A stretch of 64,000 nucleotides of DNA from Uranotaenia lowii (Eukaryota; Arthropoda; Insecta; Diptera; Culicidae): assembly GCF_029784155.1 (NCBI RefSeq), contig NC_073693.1:288458875-288522874 (forward strand). The letters are read 5' to 3'. A program made the translations under genes and the position numbers. A model generated the notes under the pieces. It ran no database searches. It worked only from the letters and a program-made list of their open reading frames with translations, and was not told the origin of the DNA. Positions 11,171 through 22,557 of the stretch are shown here, one piece after another; positions within the stretch are counted from its first letter, which is position 1, and every line of letters begins with the position of its first letter.

Positions 11171-11494
11171 TTCAATAACTATTCGCATAACTGTAACGTT
11201 GATAAAGTCGCGAATGCCACAAAGATGGTAAAACGACTATAATCAAAACAAAAAAAAAACGTTGCAGTTGGCTGATAGTTATTGAAAATTTATCCGGCGC
11301 TAATATGAGTTATTTAACTGAAAGAGATATGGAAGAGAGGGGCATCATGAGCCGCTTTTTATTTGCTTCATAACTTCTTTATTATAAAAGAAAAAATAAA
11401 AAAATATTTATGGTTTTAAAAATTTCTAACGTATCATCAAGCATCTTTTAAAAATTATAATAAATTATTTCCCCCAAGTTCTGACTGTTCTGAA

Positions 11495-12226
11495 AAAGCA
11501 ATATTTTTTGGATTTTGAACAATGGTAGGGAATCGTGGACCACCAAATCCGAACTGACCAAATAACATTCAAAGTGTATGAGTTGACCCAAAACTGCCAT
11601 TTAATAATTCATTTCGTTATTTTAAAGTAATTTCAGATGACGGAATTAAAATGAGAGCTGTTTATGATCGAATAGTTTCGAAAACCTGGCTCGCAAACGT
11701 TTCGACAAAATTCCTTATTAAGGACGGACAAAATATTTTTCCAAACTCTTTATTTAGCATAAGAAAACTTTACAGATAGGATTAACGGATTCGAAGTTCT
11801 GAATGTGTATAAAAACACCATAATATAGGTGGCCATAGATTCTCTACAAAATGTAGCCCACGATTCCACATAAGCTATTATTTGCACATTGGTTGCGTTT
11901 GTGTGACTTATTGATGTTTCAACAAAGATTCCTTCTACACGTGAAAAAACATGACAAAACTAAGATCATAAGCGTATAAGCATGTTATGAACTTTAGGTT
12001 CTCCACCGCTGCAATTTGCGGGTGCTTGTTTAATTATGTAAGTAATTTTTTTCTTAAGCTTGATATATTATAGGAGCAAAGGATGCGTATTTAAGCCAAC
12101 AACATATAGAAAAAAATTCTTACGAAAAGTGACGGCGATGACAGTTGGATTGAGATTTTTGTCTCAACACACATCTGAGATATTCAGAGTGGCCCACGTT
12201 TCCCCATGGCCCACGATACCCCACTC
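11495..12226. repeat. Dispersed element, inverted relative of 60360-60840
   Basis: Sequences such as GGACCACCAAATCC (about 11535), GCTCGCAAACGTTTCG (about 11690) and GTGTGACTTATTGATG (about 11910) recur in reverse complement, in the reverse order, at 60360-60815. The right end carries GGCCCACGATACCCCAC and the left end AGGGAATCGTGGACC, which may be imperfect terminal inverted repeats. No transposase frame is readable. Confidence 0.6.
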
Positions 12227-14548
12227 TTCCGTATTAAAAAATCCTGCTAAGTTGATATTGGAGTTTGGTGACCAAAATCGTTTTTTTCTACTACCCACAA
12301 CTTTATGACTTCAGATTTTTAAAGGTCCAGAAGAAAGCCTTCAACGATTTACATCGCTTTGGAAAGAAGTCAAAAGGCCCCAATATAAAAATTCTTAGAT
12401 TTTTTAGATTTGCTTGGAGCTGATAATTTTTTTTGATTGACACTTATGTTTTTACTGATTTATTATTTGTAGGTGGAAAATTCCAAAAAATGTGTGAAAA
12501 AAGTCTTATTTTAATGTTATTTTGTCAAAAGTGAGTTTTAAATAAACACTTTTTTGTCAATAAAAAGTTATTTTTAACCTACTTTCTGAGCCTTTAGCGA
12601 TCACAAACAACGAAACACTCTTGGAAAAAAATCTTAAGAAATATTTTATAAATCTTTTCAGAACGAAGCAATTATTTTGAAATCGTTTTAATGTTTAGCG
12701 ATTTATTACTTGAAAATAAAAAAAAAAATAGCGGCTTCAATCCTTTCTGTCTCGTTATTTTAATAGAGAACAATAATAATACTGGGTAAGAATTTAATTA
12801 TCCTACCCATTTGAAAATATCATTCAATCAATGTAAAAAATAAGCTTTTCGAAAAAATCGAACTTTCTATTTACTTATGCTTAGACCTAAGAATCCAGAA
12901 TTAAAAAGATTGATAATATTTTTTCAAATTCTTTTTAACGTCACTGACCATAACTATGCGCTGTTCAAATGCTACGCATTTTGTTATTTTAAAAAAGATA
13001 TTTTAAAATTTGAGAAGGAAAAAGTGTATCGACTGTAGAAGCAAGTTGCTCGATCTACATTTATTCCGATTTTTTGTTGATTTTAAAATTGTGATTAGAA
13101 TTAGGGTTTAAGCTGCGCTGATTTAGGGTCGTTTACGGTAAGCTCCCAAAATTAGATTTCAATTTGCATTGATTCAAAAATTCATTAATTACTACTATAA
13201 ATTATTTGATTTGAATATTCTATTTAAAAAAAAATATTAAAATGAAAATATTAAAAGGGACAAATATCATGTTTGAGCTTATTTGGTTTTTTTTCTTGTG
13301 GTCATTTTGCTTCATAAACTAAATTTTCGAAAAAAAGACATTGAAAAAGCCATCTTGAATGGTATTTCAATCACAGGCCAAAATTTTTACAAAGTTTCAG
13401 TGACAAGTATCCATTCTATGTTTCAGAATAACTAATATTTCTTTTTACTTTTAAGCTTAATATTTCAAAATTTTTATCACTCTAACGTTTCCAACTTGAA
13501 TTTGAGATCTTTAATCAAGAAAATATTGTTATACTGATTTATTATTTAAGTAAAACACTTTAAACGTATTGATCAGCTTTTTCTATTCTTAATCTATTCA
13601 TCAAGTTTACAAAATAAATTAACTTCTCATTCAGTTTCCAAAAATGTAAAGCAAATGCCCGTAATCGTCCAGTATGACGTGAAATTATATCTTGGTTTTT
13701 CTTTATATGCGTAAAATTCAGCAGACGCATAAACTGGAAGCTATAAATTCTCAAAAATATGAAAGTTACATAAGTTGTTTGAAGTATGATTTTAAGAAGA
13801 CCAAATTTATCGAATACAAAAATTTAGTTTGATTTATCCCCATATTTCAAAAACATTTAAAATGCATCGTTACGATTAAGAAATGTCAGATTTTATCACT
13901 TTCAACAGGGTTATAAATTGTTTCTTACACATGATGACTCAAAAACTCCAACTTATATTATTCTACTGATTTCAGCTATTCATATCTTTATAAGTACATA
14001 ATTTATTAATATGTTCTAATATATGTTTCATTTAGAAAACGATATACCGTAAACTGGGCTAACTTTGATTACCGGGGTAATTTTGATCAATATGAAATTT
14101 AAACAGATAATTATCATAAACTAAGTCTGAGAATAAAAAAAATCTGAAAACCGTATTCTACGTTTGGAAGCCTATAAATTGCGTTTCAAATAAGCTAAGT
14201 TTGGTTTGAAGTAGGAAATTTTTTATATTACAAAAATGTAGTTTTACAGTTTTAAAATATCTGTTTTTTCGAAGACTCACAAATCAACAATGCAAGCATT
14301 TAGAAGCAAATGAGTAGTTTTATATGAAAGTTTTACTTTTTTCCTCTGTATAGGTATAGTTTAAGAGTTATTTTTATGGTCATTTTGTGATAATTTTTGG
14401 ATATTTTAAAAACAAACATTTTCTATGAGAAGAGTATATGTATAACAAATGACTTAACCCCCTATCAAATGGTTTAGTTTGATTGAAATAAAACATAGGT
14501 GTAGTGGTTTTTGAAGCCAAAAAAATTGAGAAATGTTTAAAAAATTTA
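12227..14548. other. Gene-free AT-rich stretch
   Basis: Very AT-rich with no long open frame. An isolated AACTGGGCTAACTTTGATTA at about 14053, followed by CCGGGGTAATTTTGATC, resembles the end of a TIR element, but its partner end was not found. Confidence 0.5.
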
Positions 14549-15411
14549 CAGTTGCGTTCAAAAAAGAATGAAATCGCGTGAAGCTGCGCACCCACTTCCA
14601 ACTTTGACAAGCTGCCATTTCTCTCTCGGTTGATATTTTTTCATGAAAATTTCACACAATCTAGTTCAACTATCCAACTAACACTCCACGAAATTTGAAG
14701 TCTTTACAATGAAGGGAAACAAAGATACAGCTATTGCCGTAAAAAAAGGGAAATTTGGAGTGGCTTCACTAAATTTGCTGTATCTTTGACAATTTTCATT
14801 GAAAAATCTTGAAATTGGGTCCAAAGATGTAAAAATATTTGATCTAATACCAGGCCATGTTTCGTCAAAATCAATGAACGTGATCAAAAATGGTGCCGGG
14901 TTGAAAATGAGGCTCATTATCGACCAGCAGACTTTGTGATAAATTTTGGTTTTGTGAAAGAAAATACCAAGAATACAGGGATCACGATGTTTTTCCATAC
15001 AAACATCCGTCCAAAAAAGAATGAAATCATCTGCTGGTCGATAATGAGCCTCATTTTCAACCCGGCACCATTTTTGATCACGTGCATCGATTTTGACGAA
15101 ACTTGACCTGGTATTAGATCAAACATTTTTACATCTTTGGACCAAATTTCAAGATTTTTCAATGAAAATTGTCAAAGATACAGCAAATTTAGTGAAGCAA
15201 CTCCAAATTTCCCTTTTTTACGGGAATAGCTGTATCTTTGTTTCCCGTCATTGTAAAGACTTCAAATTTCGTGGAATGTTAGTTGGATAGTTGAACTAGA
15301 TTGTGTGAAATTTTCATGAAAAAATATCAACCGAGAGAGAAATGGCAGCTTGTCAAAGTAGGAAGTGGGTGCGCAGCTTCACGCGATTTCATTCTTTTTT
15401 GAACGCAACTG
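14549..15411. mobile_element. Foldback element with 382-bp inverted arms, TA target site
   Basis: The arms 14549-14930 and 15031-15411 are nearly perfect reverse complements around a 100-bp loop. The termini are CAGTTGCGTTC and its complement, flanked by TA on both sides (14547-14548 and 15412-15413), as for Tc1/mariner-type elements. The loop holds TCCAAAAAAGAATGAAATCA (15010-15029), a near copy of the element's own left terminus. The short open frames in the arms exist on both sides because of the symmetry, and I do not recognise them as transposase. About 88 percent of the element is palindromic. Confidence 0.9.
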
Positions 15412-15413
15412 TA

Positions 15414-16405
15414 CCTCTAAATGTATGCAGCCTCATTGTATGTTATTTATTTATTTATTTTGGGAAAAAAAATGAAAAATTTCATTTATTCCAAACAAAA
15501 TACTGATATTGATGTTTTAAGCCCTCTGTGCTTATTTGCATCGAAACTCGAATTTTGAAGTTGTTGAGATACGTTGAAACCATAGTGATCAATCAAAGGT
15601 GAAATCTGGTTTTGTAACAAACATTAAGTTATATTCAGTGTCAATTTTAAACTATTGACGTTAGCAGCGTTGCCATTTTTCTGGGTCATCTTAACTTTAC
15701 TAGAAATGATTTCATGGAAATAATTTTTCGGGTTTTTTTTCGACTCAACTGGCACAAAAAATAACATGTAGCGATGATATTTTTTTTATCTTTATTAGAT
15801 TTTGAAACTGAAATTTATTTCCAGATTTGTTGAGACTTAGAAAACTTAGAATTTAAATTTACCCTTCCGGTGAACAATTCTTTGATTTAAAATATTAAGA
15901 AAATACGCATAAAGAAGGCCGTATCTTTTTCAGAAATTATTAAAGAAGACTTATTGGAAAACAGTCATGATATAACTATATAGTTTCATTTGTTTTTTAT
16001 TCAATTTTTCTTCCAATCAAATAGGCTGTTTTCTTCTTCCAGATTAAAAATTAAACAGTGGCACAACGTATTAAGCTTAATTTTTCTACTGTATATAGTT
16101 GTTTTAATTGGTTTATGTTTTACTAGTGTTCAGTATCTGGTACCTGCTCAATAACGAATGTTTTTAACCTATTTTTTTTTAATTTTAATGATTAAATAAT
16201 TAGAAAATTTGACATTTGCAGCGTTCAAAAATTTAAAAACATTCATAAAGATTGAAATCCTATTTTTATATTAACACTTTGATTTAAATTTTGAAATATC
16301 AATGTTTGACAACTGTTTCAGAAAAAGAACCATTGCATTTACCAAATATTTAAGTTTGTCAATTAGTATAACTTCAAGAACAAAGATATTAAAAATTTGT
16401 TTGTA
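15414..16405. other. Gene-free AT-rich stretch
   Basis: No gene or clear element. It contains AT-rich DNA with scattered poly-T runs. Confidence 0.5.
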
Positions 16406-17347
16406 TAAGGTACACCGGGGTAAGTGTGGACGGTTTTGGTATAGTTCAACTTTAAAAAATCATTTAAAAATCAGCAAAGGAGCAATTTTCATAAAATTAC
16501 ATTCAATGTGATGCAGAACATGTTGTTTACAAACGCTGAAGAGATGAGCTCAATAGAAGCAACGCGAGAAAAGTTATCACGTAAATTGTAAAGGACTGCT
16601 GGTGTCTTTACTTACCCCGCTTTATGGGGTAAGTGTGGACGGTAGATTTTCCCTTTGATTTCTCAGGAAATTTTCAAAATAATTGTGTTTTCTTGGTTGG
16701 ATACGTTATTTTATTGCTCGAACTGTCCAAAATTTTGAAAAAAGTTCATGATACTATTAGTAAGACATCTTTCAATAATTATTGTGTGTAATTTATGTTG
16801 CAACACACGAGATCCGATTTTATCGAAAACACAGAACAAACAAGTACTTTACCCAACTTTTCATGATCCGAATGCTAAATATAGCTAAATAATGCAATTC
16901 ATAAAGGATGAAGGACAGAAAATTGAAAAAAATGTGTAAATAGCAAGTCTTTTTAAAGCCGTCCACACTTACCCCAGGCAGGGGTTGGAGACAAAATTTT
17001 AGATTTTTGTAAATAAACTCTTTTTTCTTCATTTTCAACCGCCGTTTCTTTTCCTAACTGGTTGTTTGGAATGTAAGGATTGTTTCAATGTAGAGTTTTT
17101 CATCGAGAGCCAGCTAGTTTACGAGAAATTTGCAATTCATAAAGATGCACTTCATTTCGACATCGTAGTTGAAAATAGAAAATTCCAAAAAAGTCGCTGT
17201 AAACATCCGTTATTGTCTGATTCGTATCTTTTTCATAGTAATTGGATAGATTACAAGTAAATCGAACATTCGGCATTAAAAGTTTGACAAAAAAGTGCAC
17301 AGTATTGTTTTAATAGCCACCGTCCACACTTACCCCGGTGTACCTTA
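16406..17347. mobile_element. TIR element with GGGGTAAGTGTGGACGG ends, TA target site
   Basis: About 940 bp. The left end reads AGGTACACCGGGGTAAG followed by TGTGGACGG, and the right end is its complement, with TA flanking both. Extra internal copies of GGGGTAAGTGTGGACGG occur at about 16626 (direct) and 16961 (inverted), so the terminal motif appears four times. No transposase frame. This fits a Tc1/mariner-superfamily non-autonomous element. Confidence 0.75.
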
Positions 17348-17459
17348 CATTGACATTCATAAGGATTTTTCTGCACTTTAAATTGCACATTGTAGCATTC
17401 AAATCGGAGTCAATGTAATTTATTGCTAGCTTTGAAGTACCTACATAGAACTAGTAGAG

Positions 17460-18130
17460 AATAGGGATAATCAATCTCATTTTCTTGTTGCCCTCATATC
17501 TTTTTGAAAAAATTAGCAACTCACTGTCTTTTGCATTTTCTGACATAATGAGATTTTAAATTTATATTCTCCAAAAATTAGAACGATATTTGTTTAAGTT
17601 GATGAATCAGAAGCATTTTCGTGGGACGAAAAAAAAGTAAAGCTAGCTTAATCCTTTTTTGAAAGAAACATGATCCTTTATTCAGGGGGCCCTAATGCTT
17701 AAAAAAAATCAAACAAAATCCTTAGAAGGAACGTCAATTGACTATTTTGATCATGTTAGTTCTTATTCCACAGTTTAAAAGTTTGTTAAAATCCTATCGG
17801 TAAAGCATACTCAAAGGCGCCAATTATTGATTTTATATTATTTATTGAATAAACATGAGTAATCTCGTAATCAACAATGATTCGATCTATTTTTTGAACG
17901 TAGAGATCAATTTAAAAAGATTTAAAAAAACTATTCCTGGAAAGTATTGAGAGTTGACCATATCTTTGAAAATATGGTTTCATGAAGTTTATATTATACC
18001 CATAAGATTGGTATATTGGAATAACTATTTTTGTTTATTTTGTCATATAAGAATCATTTTGAAGTAATGAAAAAAGAGCTTCAAATCGCAACTAGTCAAA
18101 AATCAAAAAAGTTCAATAGCGAGGAGAGAA
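17460..18130 (-). repeat. Dispersed repeat family A, minus-strand copy
   Basis: It reads as the reverse complement of 31480-32230. Landmarks are TTAGCAACTC, GAAGCATTTTCGTGGGA and CTCGTAATCAACAATGA on the plus strand here. The third copy is at 50789-51110. The right part at 18049-18090 matches the AAAAAAGATCTTCAAGTCAC region of the other copies. No coding potential. Confidence 0.7.
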
Positions 18131-18239
18131 ACTGGTACCACAAAATGACCTCGAAAATATTTCACATTATTATTCAACATTCAAACCTAGAATATAATAG
18201 TTATTACACGACAAAAACTCATAAATATTTCTTCATCTT

Positions 18240-20335
18240 TTAAACCGACCAATCAAAACTGACAGATGGAAATCATTTCTCGGCAAACAACGTTTTTTTG
18301 ACAGATTCATCCGCAAATTGTCAAAGCCCCATCATATGTACGTCCCTCATCGAAGAAAGATCGCATTCCATCATTTACAAATCCCTCCCAGGATCAATTT
18401 CTTGTCTTGGAAAGAAGACATTCTCAAATTGCCATTATCCGGAAAAAAGAGCTGTCCTGATCCGTATTTCAACATTCTCGAGTCCTTTCCCACCACAGAA
18501 GAGTGTGTCCGGTTCAGGAAAATAGTACCTATAACTCTTTTTTTATATTCGTTGACCTGACTGGAAGGGTCCCAAAATGGTCGAAGAATCCCTCAAGTAA
18601 GAAGCCCAAACACCAACACACCCACATACTACAATGCCTTAATCAAGATTGAACGAGAATCGGTAGCCACGATGTCAGAGCAAAAATGGTCAAACAAGGA
18701 ACCATTCCCTTTTTGCCGCCCTTTGACATTCGGAATCCCAAGGTAAATTAGAATAATTTTCTGTTTGAACAGGAATAGATACCTTCTTTCTTGCAAAGGA
18801 CATTTGTATCCCGAATAGGATAGGATGAAAGCAAATTGTGCAAATTGCAGTTGAAATTTTATTCAATGACGTCTCATGGTATATTCATTTAACTTTGTAA
18901 AAAAAGCATCTAGGAAAAACTGTAAATCTATTTAACGAAAATCAATGAACTACGCCGCCCAAATTGTTATTCAAAGCTGCCAATTGGTTTCTTGAGAAAA
19001 ACTCGACAGCCAGTGGACCAATTCGTCGACAGAAGATTGTCAATTTGATAGGCATGCCAGATTGCCGAATCAAAAGGGTGATATGTCCTTCCTTTAAGTA
19101 GCAATGATGACTAGCCGGTTGAAAAAATCAGTTGAACAGCTAAAAGTTCATCTTTTACGCTCCGGAAAAGATTTGTTCCTTATTTCCCAGATTTTTTAGT
19201 ATTGATGTGTATTCGATTTTGTTCAAAGATCCTTTGGTTGGATGTTCTTTCTTCTTAGGTTTCAAGAAACGAGCGGGATGAAGGACAACTCTACATAAAT
19301 CAATTCCCTGAAAGTATACAGCGTATCAAAACTGGACCAAACTTTACTTTGACTTTGAGCTTGGGGATCGCATTTTTCGCTGCTGCGAACATTCTCTTCG
19401 GCTGTAAAAGTGAAAGCTGAACTCTTTTGTCGGAAAGTTTTATCAGCATCGTTTTCAGTCGGTCTTGTTTCTTTCATTTTTTTTGTGCCACGATTTTTTC
19501 TCAACAACCCCCCAGGGCATCGATATCCCAAGACAAACATCTCGCCGCCACCAAAGGATAAGTAGCTCGAAAAAGATGGTTCGAAATTGTTGTGTCCATT
19601 TGATTAGAAAGTTGTACTCCATTTGATATGTCATCGAATGATCAGTTCTGATATGATAACGGGATAAGCAACAGCAAAAAAAAAGAGCGATGAAGGTTCA
19701 ACATAGCAACAAAAAATGGCACCCAATTCGAGGGTTGGTTCCGAGATCTGGATTGATTTTTCTAGAGCCACTTTGTGGCTCAAAAAGTATGATATGGGGG
19801 TGGATCCGAAATGCTGCCAGGCTGCAGTGAATCGAATTTCATTTGATTCGATTTTTCCTAGGGGGGGTTTCCAGAGCCAAAGTACGACAATGCAGTCGAG
19901 CGAGAGTTTCTATTTCATTGAATTGCAATCAATTTGTTGGCAATTTCAACCCATTATCGGTCCCAACTTGTGTGTGAGTATTTTCTGTTCAGTTTAATTG
20001 GAATGATGGATTCTCGAATGGAAAGAGTGGGTACGTGTTTGGGAGGCTTATGCAACGATTGAGTAACATGGCAATTATGCGATAAATTAGAAGATTGATA
20101 TTATCAGAAACCTCAACAATAGTTTAGAATGAAAATAATTGTTTTGTAAGTCTTTGTTACTAAATCTAAAGTGATTGTGACTAAATCTAAAATATCTCGT
20201 TAAAATTCGTACATTTTTAATGGTGATTCAATTTTTTGAGTACGCATATTTTGATTCCTAAAAATAAAAAAAAAAATACGAATTTACAACTACAAGGCAT
20301 TTATTGGTCTAAATTTTAAGAACATCACCAACAAA
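18240..20335. other. Gene-free, less AT-rich stretch
   Basis: Repeat-poor DNA of mixed composition. Open frames of up to about 93 codons (for example 19716-19997 and the minus-strand 19262-19540) overlap others, lack domains and show no splice-consistent extension that I can support. It may be intronic or intergenic. Confidence 0.5.
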
Positions 20336-21257
20336 TAGGGGGAAGTGTTCCTAAATGCGCATGTTGGGTAATATGCGCATACAGCCGATTGACGATATGG
20401 CTGGAGATTCATCATATCTAATCAGTGCAGTTTGAGGGTAATACGCTTTTATCACATGGCATGAAAAAATTAAATTGTTATATGAAGTCGAAAAAATTTA
20501 AAAATTCAAACAACATTTTTGTCAGTTTTGTTATAATATATCGAACTTTAATTATCGTGCGTACAGATTTTGTGAACAAAAATTTTAATGGTCTTTCTTT
20601 CTCATCTGCAAATCGAAAATTCAACAAATTGAAGCTTTTTGCAAAGTTGTAAATGATAAGATATTGGAATAAGAGACAGGTTCTGAATGCCCATATCAAG
20701 GCAGGTTAAATGCCTATATAAAAAAAAATAGATCACTTTTATAAATTTTTTTCTTTTTATCATTGAAACATCAAATCTACGCTCGAATCACGATCTTACA
20801 GCGAAAAAAGAAGAACTTCATATTAATCCGATAAAAATTCGATTCAAACAAAATTTAACCACGAAATATGGCCATTTGGCATACTTAACTATGTTTCATG
20901 CAAAAGAACTATTGATGTAAAAAATTTCACCAAAATTTCAGCCTTTACGTATGCTTAACATCCGTTTCTACTATTTTCAATTAAATAATATCAAAATATT
21001 GCAAGTGTTAATGAAATATAACTTAAAACATAAATGTGCGCATTTAGCCCGCCAGTTTCGGAAATCGGCTATTTTGACTTCTTTTATTATAAAACTATTT
21101 TCACAAAAACTGCAAGAGATTTTAACAGGAAAATTGCTCTAACGTATATAAACAGATGTCCTCACATGTGTATATAGTTTTCAGACTCCTATCTAATGGA
21201 ATATGGGAGAAAATGAGTGCTTTCCTTAATATGCGCATATAGCCCACCTCTCCCCTA
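20336..21257. mobile_element. TIR element with ATGCGCAT motifs, TA target site
   Basis: The left end is GGGGGAAGTG and the right end is the complement of GGGGAGAGGTG, with TA on both sides (20336-20337, 21256-21257). Subterminal AATATGCGCATA-AGCC motifs recur at about 20375, 21033 (variant) and 21229. No transposase frame. Short internal open frames are not convincing. Confidence 0.6.
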
Positions 21258-22057
21258 CTGACACATCTCTTTTAAAAAATGCTACTAAGATTCCATTTTT
21301 CGAGGCTTTCTTCAACCTTGAATCCTCCTGCAACAAATATAATTGCAAAACGGATTCAAGGGCAGAAAAATTAGGGTTTTGCTTCAAACCTGTGATTTGT
21401 TTGAGATGAGTGCCAAAAATAGAATGCGATGAAAATGTACGCATTTCTAAGCTCTTGAAGAACACAGGTTTAAGTTATCTCTTCTTTAACAGAGATTTTA
21501 GCGATTTTTAGTTTGCTTCGAACAGCGATTCGTCGTTTTAATAAAAAAAAAACAATGTCCAGATTTCATAATATTGACCCATTCCAAGCATTCCTCAACT
21601 GAAGAACCGGTTTTTTGTCATATTACAAAAATATATTGCTCACTATTAGAAGAGTTAAATATTTCATAAGCTCCATTTTCCACCGAAAGATTTTCAGATA
21701 CTCTTTTTAAAAAAAATCGAGTATGTTATTGTTGTAGTTATAAAATTTTAGTTTGAAAATAAATGGACTTGGACAATAATTCTTTACTTTAATACATAAA
21801 TTTGTCAAATATCTTGCTATGTGAGGAAAGTTATGACAAAATGATAAAGCCATCTTTTGAGCATAACATGAGATATACAACAATCACTGCAGTTTACGCT
21901 CTGGAAACGGTGATAAAGCTATTTATTTCTACTGTTTTTAAATTAATGATTCCTTTAAACATCACCTATTGTCAAGAATTGGAGGTCTCTTCAAACTGTT
22001 TTAGAGAAATTCAATGCCATTTTCAGAATGAAAATCGATTCAGAAGGTTGTGAGTTA
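21258..22057. other. Gene-free stretch left of the gypsy element
   Basis: AT-rich with no supported gene. It ends with GTTA (22054-22057), the left target duplication of the gypsy element. Confidence 0.5.
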
Positions 22058-22440
22058 TGTACTAACTGTGACGGGATGTCATCGAAGTATAGACTACACC
22101 GTGGTTACGATACGATTGATTGTCTTTATTGAATCTAGTCTAATTGATACTTATTGCTAAAGCATGCTTACAGAGAGAGAGAAAACGAAAATGAGAGAAT
22201 CGGAGGTGCCCGGTAGTATGTGGGAATTTATTGCAGTTGACAAAGTGTCGATAATTGCGGATAATGTGTAATTGGAGAAAGGTTCAAATTTAGCCTGGGA
22301 ACTATGCATCGTTGGCGGTTGCGGCATAGGCTGTTGAACTTGAGCGTTCTTGCCCATGTTGCGAGACTTTGGCGATGAGAAATATTGTTGCTGTGCCACA
22401 TCGGTTGACCGTATGCAGCTAAGATAATTAATGCACTACA
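22058..22440 (-). repeat. 3' LTR of the gypsy element
   Basis: 383 bp, identical by eye to 28017-28399. The internal 80-codon frame is at 22399-22157. Confidence 0.95.
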
Positions 22441-22452
22441 TCTCCCCCTTTT
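22441..22452 (-). promoter_or_regulatory. Polypurine tract of the gypsy element
   Basis: On the minus strand AAAAGGGGGAGA lies directly before the 3' LTR. Confidence 0.85.
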
Positions 22453-22557
22453 AAGGAAAATGATGATCGTAGAGAAATCATTTGGACACTTTTCTCCATT
22501 GTACCAAGCACCTCCAATTTTTTAGGCTATCATATAGATTTTGTTGTTTAGTTTTTA

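Noticed and set aside
14678..15162. Minus-strand frames of 81 and 106 codons in the foldback element
   Set aside because: They mirror each other because the arms are inverted copies; no transposase motif is visible.
18298..18560. Two overlapping frames of 75 and 80 codons that might be an exon
   Set aside because: The frames overlap in different registers, neither has a domain and no matching splice sites extend them.
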